Shown: positions 1-5,403 of the stretch, piece by piece
Position numbering within the stretch: the first letter of the stretch is position 1
Layout: each line of letters starts with the position of its first letter
DNA from: JBEVEP01 sp040512755
Lineage (GTDB): Bacteria > Pseudomonadota > Alphaproteobacteria > Rhizobiales > Rhizobiaceae
NCBI GenBank assembly: GCA_040512755.1
Contig: JBEVEP010000100.1
Location: 1-5,569 of the forward strand
Reading direction: 5' to 3'
Length of the DNA stretch: 5,569 nt
Made by a program: the position numbers and the translations under genes
Notes under the pieces: generated by a model
Database searches by the model: none
Told to the model about the DNA's origin: nothing
Seen by the model: the letters and a program-made list of their open reading frames with translations, nothing else

Positions 1-111
1 GAAGCGACAATCAGCAGAAGAACAACTAAAAGTTGCGTTCAGTGGTCGACTGACTTGTTGTTCCACAGTGCTTTCATCGTGTTCAATCGTACGGTCCAAG
101 GTTAGGAGAAG

Positions 112-1209
112 ATGGGTCACGTCCGGCCATCAGTATCGACTCGTGAAGCCGCGAGTGACGTCACGTCAACTGACTTCCGCACAAACGGTGAGGCAGAATC
201 GGCGCACACCCGGTTGTCGTCTTATGTCTTTTCGACACGGAATCTCCCCGCCAAGCAGCAATTCGACGCTTACTGCAATGTGTTCTCTGTTTTCGGCGAT
301 CCGTCACTTCCCGAAGACAAGACTCCGGCCTGCGGCTTCAGTGCGGAAAGAACTGGCTTTGATGTCGGCGCGCTTTCCATCGTCATGAGCAGCTGCGATG
401 CGTATTCTTTCACCAAATCCGCCCGTCAGGCCTCCGCCAACATCCTCGATCATTGGGTTTTGGTCCTGCGCAGGAGCGGCTGGGCCGATATCGACTTTGG
501 CAGCAGCGTCCAGCGTTTCGAGGGGCGTCGCCTCGAATTGCGCTCGATAGCAAGACCGGTGCGCGGTCGCCTCGGCACCAATGAATCGACATTCGTCTAT
601 CTTCCGCGCTCGCAGTTCGCGGGGATGGAGGCCCTCCTTGACGCCATTGCGCATACGGATTCAAACCTTATCCATCCATTACTCAGCGACTATATTTGGA
701 CGCTGTCCAGCATTCTGCCAAATATTACCGCCCCGGAAGGGTCGCTTGCCGCGGACGCCACCGTCGCAATGGTGCGCGCCTGCACCTCGCACTCGACCGA
801 TGCGATCATGATGGCGCAGTCTCCCATCATGGCCACGCGTTTCGAGATCGCCAAGCGACACATCGAGCAAAACCTGCGCTCGCAATATCTGACCCCGGAG
901 AGCATTCAGGCGAAGCTTGCTGTTTCGCGCCGTCAGCTTTACAAGATTTTTGAAAGACAGGGAGGCCCGGCGCACTACATACGCAGCAGGCGCCTGGCAG
1001 CATGCCACTGGGCGATCACCGATCCGAAAGACAAACGCACGATCGGTGCAATTGCCGCTTCCTACGGGTTCACGGATACCGCACAATTCAGCAGGCAGTT
1101 CAGGGCCGAATTCGGCTACAGCGCCAGTGAAGCGCGCGAAGTAGGCCGAACGCAACAACCCCGCCAGTCTGACTTTGTAGATTGGTTGCGGCGAACGGAA
1201 CCGGCCTGA
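112..1209 (+). CDS. AraC-family transcriptional regulator (first of a tandem pair)
   Basis: Predicted cytoplasmic DNA-binding regulator of 365 aa. The C-terminal third (about residues 243-345) is an AraC/XylS double helix-turn-helix: the first helix pair lies around 264-283 with VSRRQLYKIFERQGG, and the second around 311-340 with IAASYGF, AQFSRQF and FGYSASEAR, the usual AraC signature region. The first 200 residues resemble the AraC-binding-like sensor domain seen in rhizobial regulators of this size, with LDHWVLVLRRSGW near 112-124; the ligand cannot be told. The start at 112 is backed by AGGAG at 104-108, although the 3-base spacing is short. The protein has about 27 more N-terminal residues than its paralogue downstream. 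It also lacks the Pro-Gly seen in the paralogue's SPGTLEL, reading EGRRLEL instead. The gene is followed 111 bp later by the second regulator on the same strand. The family call is secure; the target genes are unknown. Confidence 0.93.
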   Translation: MGHVRPSVSTREAASDVTSTDFRTNGEAESAHTRLSSYVFSTRNLPAKQQFDAYCNVFSVFGDPSLPEDKTPACGFSAERTGFDVGALSIVMSSCDAYSFTKSARQASANILDHWVLVLRRSGWADIDFGSSVQRFEGRRLELRSIARPVRGRLGTNESTFVYLPRSQFAGMEALLDAIAHTDSNLIHPLLSDYIWTLSSILPNITAPEGSLAADATVAMVRACTSHSTDAIMMAQSPIMATRFEIAKRHIEQNLRSQYLTPESIQAKLAVSRRQLYKIFERQGGPAHYIRSRRLAACHWAITDPKDKRTIGAIAASYGFTDTAQFSRQFRAEFGYSASEAREVGRTQQPRQSDFVDWLRRTEPA

Positions 1210-1320
1210 CGAACTTAGCCAAGACGACGCGCGGCGTGCCTCCGGTAGAGCCCTGGTGAGCCGGCAATCCAATACATTTGATCGTACCCGACCGCCAATA
1301 GCTTCGAAAGCAAGGATTGT

Positions 1321-2355
1321 ATGCCGAACAGGATTATCCGTGAGGATAGATTTTCAACAGGCGATCTGCCGGAGAAGGAGCAGTTCGAATGTTGGCGCGA
1401 GCAGGTCGCGCCGATAATCAACGTTTCACGCACGAGCGAGGCCGGTCCCGTCTCACCGAAAGCCGGCTTCTTCGCCGAGGCGAAGGGATATGATCTTGGC
1501 AAGATCCTCATTGCGGAAGCGACGGTAGATGCAGAACTATACGAGCATTCAGCAGAGCACATCCGCGCGAATTCCACGGATCACTGGCTGTTCACCGTGC
1601 GTAAAACGGGCTTCGCTGTCAGCCGCTCCGGCGACCGTGTTGTTCAAAGCTCGCCGGGCACTCTGGAACTGAGGTCCCTTGCCTACCCCTATATCGGCAG
1701 TTCCAGCCAAACCGAAGCGCTCTATGTCTTCCTTGATCGCGATGAATTCTCTGGCCTGGCCCAGGATCTCGACGGAGCGAACCACACACTCATCCGGGGA
1801 AACACGTCGACGCTCGTGAAAGAGTATTTGTTGAACCTGGAGAGATACCTTCCCAGCTTGCGCCTCAACGAATTGTCAGTCGTCGTCGACTCTGTCAGCG
1901 CGCTCGTCGCAGCGACAGTGGAGCCAACCGATAAGAAGATGTCGGAAGCGCAAGTGCCAATAGCGGCTGCGCGTTTCGAACTTGCACGGCGGTATATAGA
2001 GGCGCATCTGGCGGCGCCCGAATTGAACGCCGATCGCGTCAGTCAGGCACTGGGCATATCGCGCCGCCAGATCTACTACCTCTTTGAGAAGCAGGGCGGT
2101 GTAGCGAACTTCATCAGAAAGCGCCGTCTGGCGGCGTGTCATGATGCGATCGCCAACGTTGCCGATCATCGTTTGATCCAGACAATTGCCTACAAATACG
2201 GATTCGGCGACCCGGCACAATTCAGCCGCCAGTTCCGAAGGGAATACGGATACAGCCCGAGCGAGGCGCGGCAGGCGAAGTTGCACGGACAAAAGCTCGG
2301 CCAATCCGCGCCGCGGACGTTCTTTGAGTGGTTGAACCAGGTTCGCAACGACTGA
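1321..2355 (+). CDS. AraC-family transcriptional regulator (second of a tandem pair)
   Basis: Predicted cytoplasmic regulator of 344 aa with the same architecture as the gene upstream. An N-terminal AraC-binding-like sensor domain (about residues 1-200) has FECWREQV near 22-29, the motif STDHWLFTVRKTG near 85-97 and SPGTLELRSL near 111-120. A C-terminal AraC double helix-turn-helix follows: first unit about 238-257 (ISRRQIYYLFEKQGG), second about 285-316 (IAYKYGFGDPAQFSRQF, YGYSPSEAR). Counting by eye over the roughly 96-residue DNA-binding region, about 52 positions match the upstream paralogue. Both proteins also end in a similar short tail (FVDWL versus FFEWL). The start at 1321 has AAGGA at 1312-1316 with a 4-base spacer. 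No clear promoter is visible in the 111-bp gap, so co-transcription with the first gene is possible but not shown. The inducer and regulon are unknown. Confidence 0.94.
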   Translation: MPNRIIREDRFSTGDLPEKEQFECWREQVAPIINVSRTSEAGPVSPKAGFFAEAKGYDLGKILIAEATVDAELYEHSAEHIRANSTDHWLFTVRKTGFAVSRSGDRVVQSSPGTLELRSLAYPYIGSSSQTEALYVFLDRDEFSGLAQDLDGANHTLIRGNTSTLVKEYLLNLERYLPSLRLNELSVVVDSVSALVAATVEPTDKKMSEAQVPIAAARFELARRYIEAHLAAPELNADRVSQALGISRRQIYYLFEKQGGVANFIRKRRLAACHDAIANVADHRLIQTIAYKYGFGDPAQFSRQFRREYGYSPSEARQAKLHGQKLGQSAPRTFFEWLNQVRND

Positions 2356-2451
2356 GGCTCGGGTAGAGCCGCACGCGCACAAGCAATGTGCACGCAGTGT
2401 AATGGCTGATCCGCAGGTTCCAGCTTACGATCATCCATGGGAGATGTGGCA

Positions 2452-2530
2452 GGACCCGAGGCTGGGATTTCCTCCCGAAGCGCCCAGCCTCTCCCAGCTG
2501 CTCGGCGGCGCTGTTCGCCGAGCGGCTTTT
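2452..2530 (+). ncRNA. candidate small RNA with exposed UUUCCUCCC loop, suhB/MmgR-like
   Basis: Seen directly: a perfect 9-bp stem, GAGGCTGGG (2458-2466) with CCCAGCCTC (2483-2491), closes a 16-nt loop containing TTTCCTCCC (2468-2476). Four to five bases later a GC-rich 12-bp hairpin (2496-2527) runs straight into TTTT. Such a pyrimidine-rich, anti-Shine-Dalgarno-like loop followed by an intrinsic terminator is the architecture of rhizobial trans-acting sRNAs that mask ribosome binding sites. The length (about 79 nt if it begins near 2452) and the loop motif recall the suhB/MmgR family as I remember it; I could not verify this. The 5' end is an estimate. No good sigma-70-type promoter is visible just upstream; CTTACG at 2424-2429 is only a weak -35 match. 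It could therefore also be processed from the 3' end of the araC transcript that ends at 2355. Confidence 0.58.
2496..2530 (+). terminator. Rho-independent terminator
   Basis: The arm at 2496-2507 (AGCTGCTCGGCG) pairs with 2516-2527 (CGCCGAGCGGCT) in 12 bp with one G-U wobble. The loop is 8 nt and the stem runs into TTTT at 2527-2530. It would end the candidate small RNA and any read-through from the second araC gene, whose stop lies about 140 bases upstream. Confidence 0.72.
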
Positions 2531-2574
2531 CGCATCATTCAACATCCAGCCAACGAGAATCTGATTTTAGGCGG

Positions 2575-2590
2575 GATCGGCGAGCCGATC
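2575..2590. repeat. inverted repeat, GATCGGC-GA-GCCGATC
   Basis: A perfect 7-bp dyad has only 2 bases between its arms. It is too tight for a normal RNA loop without opening the inner pairs, so a DNA-level operator is as likely as a hairpin. It lies between the terminator at 2530 and the small gene starting at 2736. No associated promoter is clear, and the rest of 2531-2735 shows nothing else I can identify. It could be chance. Confidence 0.25.
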
Positions 2591-2735
2591 TCCCAGGCCT
2601 TGCTTCGACAAATCTTTAAAATTGCGCATAGTCCGTGAACCATCCGCAAAGGGCTTGGCGTTATAAGAGCCACAGGATGGCAGATTGAAGCGGCGGGCTG
2701 TCACCGGAACATGATAATTCTGGGAGATTGCCGCC

Positions 2736-3044
2736 ATGCATCAGCTAAAGGCTTCACACCGCACCAACGGCGGAACTATCGACAATCTGCGGCAGACGCT
2801 GCACACGCTGCTAAAGACAAACTATCAAGCAGAGACAATCCTGCAGATGATGTTGGCGGAGGCTACCCGGCTATTTCCGGGCCTGACCGTGAAAGACCAT
2901 CAAAGCATTGTTAGCTGCATCATCGAAAATGTGGCGGTTGCAGACCAACCCTCGTTCGTTCCGGTCCCCCCAGGAACATCCGAGATGGCATTTGACAATG
3001 TTATCCCATTTCCAACTCAACGTTTGATTGCAAGACAGAAGTAA
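2736..3044 (+). CDS. hypothetical protein, 102 aa
   Basis: I do not recognise this protein. It is 102 aa with no signal peptide and no membrane segment. Residues about 12-70 look mostly helical and amphipathic (IDNLRQTLHTLLKTNY, ILQMMLAEATRLF, HQSIVSCIIENVAVA). A proline-rich, probably extended stretch follows (about 73-82, SFVPVPPGTS), and the protein ends with NVIPFPTQRL, a VIPFP tail that I recall at the C-terminus of many alphaproteobacterial small proteins. The start is supported by GGGAG at 2722-2726, 9 bases before the ATG. It stands alone: a terminator lies 200 bases upstream and a strong palindrome begins 27 bases after the stop. The upstream TTATAA at 2661-2666 could be a -10 box, but no -35 partner is evident. 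That it is a coding gene is fairly likely; its function is unknown. Confidence 0.72.
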   Translation: MHQLKASHRTNGGTIDNLRQTLHTLLKTNYQAETILQMMLAEATRLFPGLTVKDHQSIVSCIIENVAVADQPSFVPVPPGTSEMAFDNVIPFPTQRLIARQK

Positions 3045-3071
3045 CGTTGTTGCCCGGTGATAATCCGGCGA

Positions 3072-3110
3072 GACACTAAGGCAGTTTGAAAACCAAAACT
3101 GCCTTGTGTC
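3072..3110. repeat. long imperfect palindrome (15 bp, one bulged T)
   Basis: The left arm (3072-3087, GACACTAAGGCAGTTT) pairs with the right arm (3096-3110, AAACTGCCTTGTGTC) over 15 bp with one unpaired T at 3077 and an 8-nt loop. It starts 27 bases after the stop of the 102-aa gene, so it may stabilise or end that mRNA. There is no T-run on either side, so it is not a standard intrinsic terminator. It could also be a protein-binding dyad or a copy of a dispersed palindromic element. Confidence 0.55.
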
Positions 3111-3132
3111 CGAAGCATTGAGGTTTCTGCAC

Positions 3133-3186
3133 CTTGTCCCGTACTCTTGGACAAGAATCGTGCACGAAACGACATGGCCGTCGTTT
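3133..3186. promoter_or_regulatory. two dyads upstream of the second candidate small RNA
   Basis: Two 7-bp inverted repeats lie side by side: CTTGTCC (3133-3139) with GGACAAG (3149-3155), and AAACGAC (3167-3173) with GTCGTTT (3180-3186). They fall in the space where a promoter and operator for the transcript ending at about 3313 would be expected. TTGGAC at 3147-3152 and ATACAT at 3197-3202 are possible promoter hexamers, but neither has a well-spaced partner. Either dyad could be chance; this is a weak call. Confidence 0.25.
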
Positions 3187-3205
3187 TCAGGATCGGATAC
3201 ATAAA

Positions 3206-3313
3206 AGGCGGGGCTAGGTTGAGGCTGACTTCCGGTTGCACCCCCAAAACCCGCCTCCGGGAGTCAGTTTCTACATTCCGCCCGGCGCCGCTTCGCCGGG
3301 CGGAATTTTCTTC
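3206..3313 (+). ncRNA. candidate small RNA ending in an intrinsic terminator
   Basis: No open reading frame with a plausible start and ribosome site leads into the strong terminator at 3275-3309, so the transcript ending there is probably non-coding. Directly upstream is an 11-bp stem with one G-U pair: 3225-3235 (CTGACTTCCGG) with 3257-3267 (CCGGGAGTCAG). Its 21-nt loop is C-rich, with ACCCCC at 3240-3245 and CCCGCCT at 3250-3256. AGGCGGG at 3206-3212 is exactly complementary to CCCGCCT in that loop. This would give either an alternative hairpin or a pseudoknot. The 5' end near 3206 is inferred from this pairing and from an AT-rich ATACATAAAA just before it. I cannot assign it to a named sRNA family. 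Confidence 0.5.
3275..3313 (+). terminator. Rho-independent terminator, 13-bp perfect stem
   Basis: ATTCCGCCCGGCG (3275-3287) pairs perfectly with CGCCGGGCGGAAT (3294-3306) across a 6-nt loop and is followed by TTTCTTCT (3307-3314). It is a textbook plus-strand intrinsic terminator. It is more than 200 bases past the stop of the 102-aa gene, which suggests that it serves a separate short transcript. Confidence 0.85.
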
Positions 3314-3418
3314 TCAGGGGCGCTACTGCCCTTCTCAAAACTTGCTGAATCGCATCGATAGTTTTGCTCAATAGTTACGTCTGCTGGCAACGTACCGCAG
3401 GCGTTGCGCGGGTGATCA

Positions 3419-3643
3419 ATGCAGACCGAAACCGAACTCGAAATGGTCCACAGGCATATCCGAGAAGGCTTCGCCGGTATCGCGCGGCAGCGTCAGATCA
3501 TTGCCAGCCTACGCGAAGCTGGAGAGTCGACGGATGTGGCCGAAAGGCTGCTGGCTCTCTACGAACGAGTGCAGCTTTGCCACGAAATGCACCTCGTCCG
3601 TCTTGAGGCGGGACAGGTCAGCAGGATTTTTGCAACGGCATGA
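3419..3643 (+). CDS. small conserved-type hypothetical protein, 74 aa
   Basis: A 74-aa, charged, mostly helical soluble protein. Its pattern is TELEMVHRHIREG, then ARQRQIIASLREAG, ESTDVAERLLALYERV and finally HEMHLVRLE. This pattern (E-x-M-V-x-R-H-I-R-E-G, R-Q-x-I-I-x-x-L-R, then a His-rich helix) matches a family of 60-80 aa proteins of unknown function that I recall as common in Rhizobiales, often in many copies. A two- or three-helix bundle is likely. An in-frame TGA sits two codons before the ATG, so 3419 is the first possible start. The ribosome site is poor (GCGCGGG at 3406-3412). Met9 at 3443 is an alternative but has no better site. The gene converges on rhaK with 57 bases between the stops. 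No function can be inferred. Confidence 0.7.
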   Translation: MQTETELEMVHRHIREGFAGIARQRQIIASLREAGESTDVAERLLALYERVQLCHEMHLVRLEAGQVSRIFATA

Positions 3644-3700
3644 CAGCGCGCCTTGCGCGGACCGGAAGTTGTCACCCTGCAGGCTAAAGGGTTCAACCTC

Positions 3701-5086
3701 TCAATCGCCTGAGCCGCGCTGGAGGTCTTCCCACTCCTTGCCGTATTTTTCCCAAACAGCGCCAGGGCTTCCCACGATATCGCCATGCTGAGGCAATGAG
3801 AGCCCGAGTGTCGCTGCCAGCAACGCCGCTCCAGTGCTGGTCCCGGTCGCGCCGTGGGTGAATGCGATGACCGGCCGGCGCGTAGCGGCCGCGAGCATGC
3901 GAACATAGAGTTCATTTCTCGCGAAAGGCCCCTCGACCACCGTGTCGCCACTGGCACCGACAAGACCGAGGCAATACGATGTCATCATCGCCAGATAGAA
4001 GGACGTTGCAACCCGGCGTTGCCCAGGGGTCGAACCGTCAGGGGAAATCCATTTCGCCTGCTTTCGCGGAAAAGGTCCCGAGCCTGTCGTTACGGACGGC
4101 AGGAGTCGAATGCCCTTCTCAAGTACCGCAGCCACGTCGTCGTCGGTCGAGTCGCCTGGAAGGTCGCTCGTCAGGATCGCGTAGTCGCGTCCGCCCATGA
4201 ACCTTGCTGACGGGACAGCTTCTCCGAAAGCATTGACGTTGATGAGCGTGTCTCGACCAGGGTCGAGCTCCATGTGTTTGCCGCCAACTGCCATGGCGAC
4301 GACCCACGTACCTGTCGATACCACCGCGAAGGGCCGGCTGCGGGACAACAAATGCGGAAGCAGCGAGGCATTGGAATCGTGTATCCCGCAAAAGACCGGT
4401 GTGTTGGCGGCGATCCCCGTACGTTGCGCGACGAGCGGCAAAACGGAACCCAAACGATCATGCGCCTTTCGTATCGGAGCCATCAGCGCCCGCCAGCCCA
4501 ATTTGTCGACAAGGCTCGAGAAGTCTGCGGCGGACAGGTTCCACAGGTCCGTGTGACAGCCCAGCGAAGTGACTTCGTTTGCTGGAACTCCGCTTAGCCT
4601 GCACGCCCAATATTGCGGATAGGTCACGATCCAACGGACATCGGCAAACTGCAGCGGGAATGCCTGCGATTGCCAGTGGATCTGCGCACCAAGATTGAGG
4701 CCCAGAGGCAATCGCGGCGTGCCGCTCTCAGAAAAGCCGGGACGCAAGGCATCGTACTCAACGGCCAGATGTTCGGGGCCGTCGTGCTCATAGTCGAGAA
4801 CCGGCAAGGCAAGTTCGCCGTCCGCCCGCAGAAGCGCGGCAGTTGCGCCATGGGTCGTGACGGATATCGCATCGATAGGCTGTCCTAGGTTCAGCGTGGC
4901 AAGACTGCCCAGGATGAAGTCCCACAAGCGCTCGACGTCGTAGTGCGGATAAATGCTATCGCGCAGGGTCGTGTTTGCTGTCCTGCAGACGGCGATTTCG
5001 CTGACGTTATCGAGATCGACCAACGCCACTTTCGCATTCGTCTTGCCTATGTCGATGACGGCGACGTGGCGGATGCCGGTCATCAT
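3701..5086 (-). CDS. rhaK: FGGY-family carbohydrate kinase, rhizobial rhamnose kinase RhaK
   Basis: Cytoplasmic sugar kinase of 461 aa, the family's usual size, expected to phosphorylate the sugar delivered by the rhamnose pathway with ATP. Visible motifs are the N-terminal phosphate loop VIDIGKTNAK (about 10-19), a central hinge region with TYPQYWACRLSG, the putative catalytic Asp in CGIHDSNASLLPHL (about 237), the ATP-binding VSTGTW (about 256-261), FMGGRDY (about 296-302), and the C-terminal VVEGPFARNELY and GATGTSTGAALLA. DIGKTN has Lys where most FGGY kinases have Thr/Ser, as in this divergent subfamily. The start is ambiguous: GTG at 5089, ATG at 5086 (sharing its A with the rhaU stop as TGATG) or ATG at 5083. 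GGAG at 5089-5092 is best spaced for 5083. Published work on Rhizobium leguminosarum found RhaK also needed for rhamnose transport. No terminator is seen after the stop. Confidence 0.92.
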   Translation of the reverse strand: MMTGIRHVAVIDIGKTNAKVALVDLDNVSEIAVCRTANTTLRDSIYPHYDVERLWDFILGSLATLNLGQPIDAISVTTHGATAALLRADGELALPVLDYEHDGPEHLAVEYDALRPGFSESGTPRLPLGLNLGAQIHWQSQAFPLQFADVRWIVTYPQYWACRLSGVPANEVTSLGCHTDLWNLSAADFSSLVDKLGWRALMAPIRKAHDRLGSVLPLVAQRTGIAANTPVFCGIHDSNASLLPHLLSRSRPFAVVSTGTWVVAMAVGGKHMELDPGRDTLINVNAFGEAVPSARFMGGRDYAILTSDLPGDSTDDDVAAVLEKGIRLLPSVTTGSGPFPRKQAKWISPDGSTPGQRRVATSFYLAMMTSYCLGLVGASGDTVVEGPFARNELYVRMLAAATRRPVIAFTHGATGTSTGAALLAATLGLSLPQHGDIVGSPGAVWEKYGKEWEDLQRGSGD

Positions 5087-5403
5087 CACTCCATGCGAAA
5101 GACAGTTTCCAGAGGCACCGCGACCGGCTCATTGTCCGGCTTCGTTTCCATGATGTCCGCCATATAGGCCCACCAGCGCTGCATCACAGGGTGATCAGGA
5201 AGCTGATCCATCCGGTGGTCCTCGCGTCGCCATAACACGCCAAACAGCGCATTCGTTTCGGCATCGAAATGGATAGAATAGTCCGACACGCCCGCCTCTC
5301 GCAGCAACGCGACGAGTTCCGGCCAGATTTCGCGGTGGCGCTTGAGGTACTCCTCCTTCATGCCCGGATTGAGTTTCATTTTGAACGCGTATTTCTCGGC
5401 CAT
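5086..5403 (-). CDS. rhaU: L-rhamnose mutarotase RhaU
   Basis: Cytoplasmic enzyme of 105 aa that interconverts the alpha and beta anomers of L-rhamnose. It closely matches the RhaM/RhaU family (about 104 aa): AFKMKLNPGMKEEYLKRH at the N-terminus, REIWPEL, the QRWWAYM motif (about 75-81) and TKPDNEPV near the end. Tyr19, His23 and the paired Trp77-Trp78 correspond to the active-site region of E. coli RhaM (Tyr18, His22, Trp76). A longer in-frame reading from 5436 adds 11 residues with no family counterpart and would overlap the permease gene, so I place the start at 5403. There the ATG shares one base with the permease stop (TGATG). A purine-rich AGGGGGGAA at 5415-5423 is the likely ribosome site, and GTG at 5406 is an alternative. 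The one-base TGATG junction at the other end links it to rhaK. Confidence 0.93.
   Translation of the reverse strand: MAEKYAFKMKLNPGMKEEYLKRHREIWPELVALLREAGVSDYSIHFDAETNALFGVLWRREDHRMDQLPDHPVMQRWWAYMADIMETKPDNEPVAVPLETVFRME

Noticed and set aside
23..35. CAACT-AAA-AGTTG dyad before the first araC gene
   Set aside because: Arms of only 5 bp that do not extend outward; expected by chance in AT-rich upstream DNA. No spaced promoter pair was found in 1-111.
679..1272. Long minus-strand open frame opposite the first araC gene (and the similar one at 1876-2382)
   Set aside because: These are shadows of the AraC coding sequence in GC-rich DNA, with no ribosome site or protein-family signal.
86..1287. 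ATCGTAC at 86-92 and 1281-1287, upstream of each araC gene
   Set aside because: Only 7 shared bases and at different distances from the two start codons (19 versus 33 bases); too weak to call a common operator.
2402..2638. 78-aa open frame (MADPQVPAYDHPWEMW...)
   Set aside because: It has no ribosome site before the ATG and no recognisable protein features. It runs straight through two strong adjacent hairpins and a T-run that look like a terminator-ended RNA. A real small protein is not excluded.
2706..2729. GGAAC box resembling the -35 of RpoE2-type ECF promoters
   Set aside because: The matching -10 would fall about 7 bases before the ATG at 2736, leaving no room for a leader with the GGGAG ribosome site. 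A leaderless transcript starting there is unlikely.
3644..3700. GC-rich GCGC-CTT-GCGC mini-hairpin between the converging genes
   Set aside because: Stem of about 4-5 bp with no T-run on either strand; not a credible terminator for rhaK or for the 74-aa gene.
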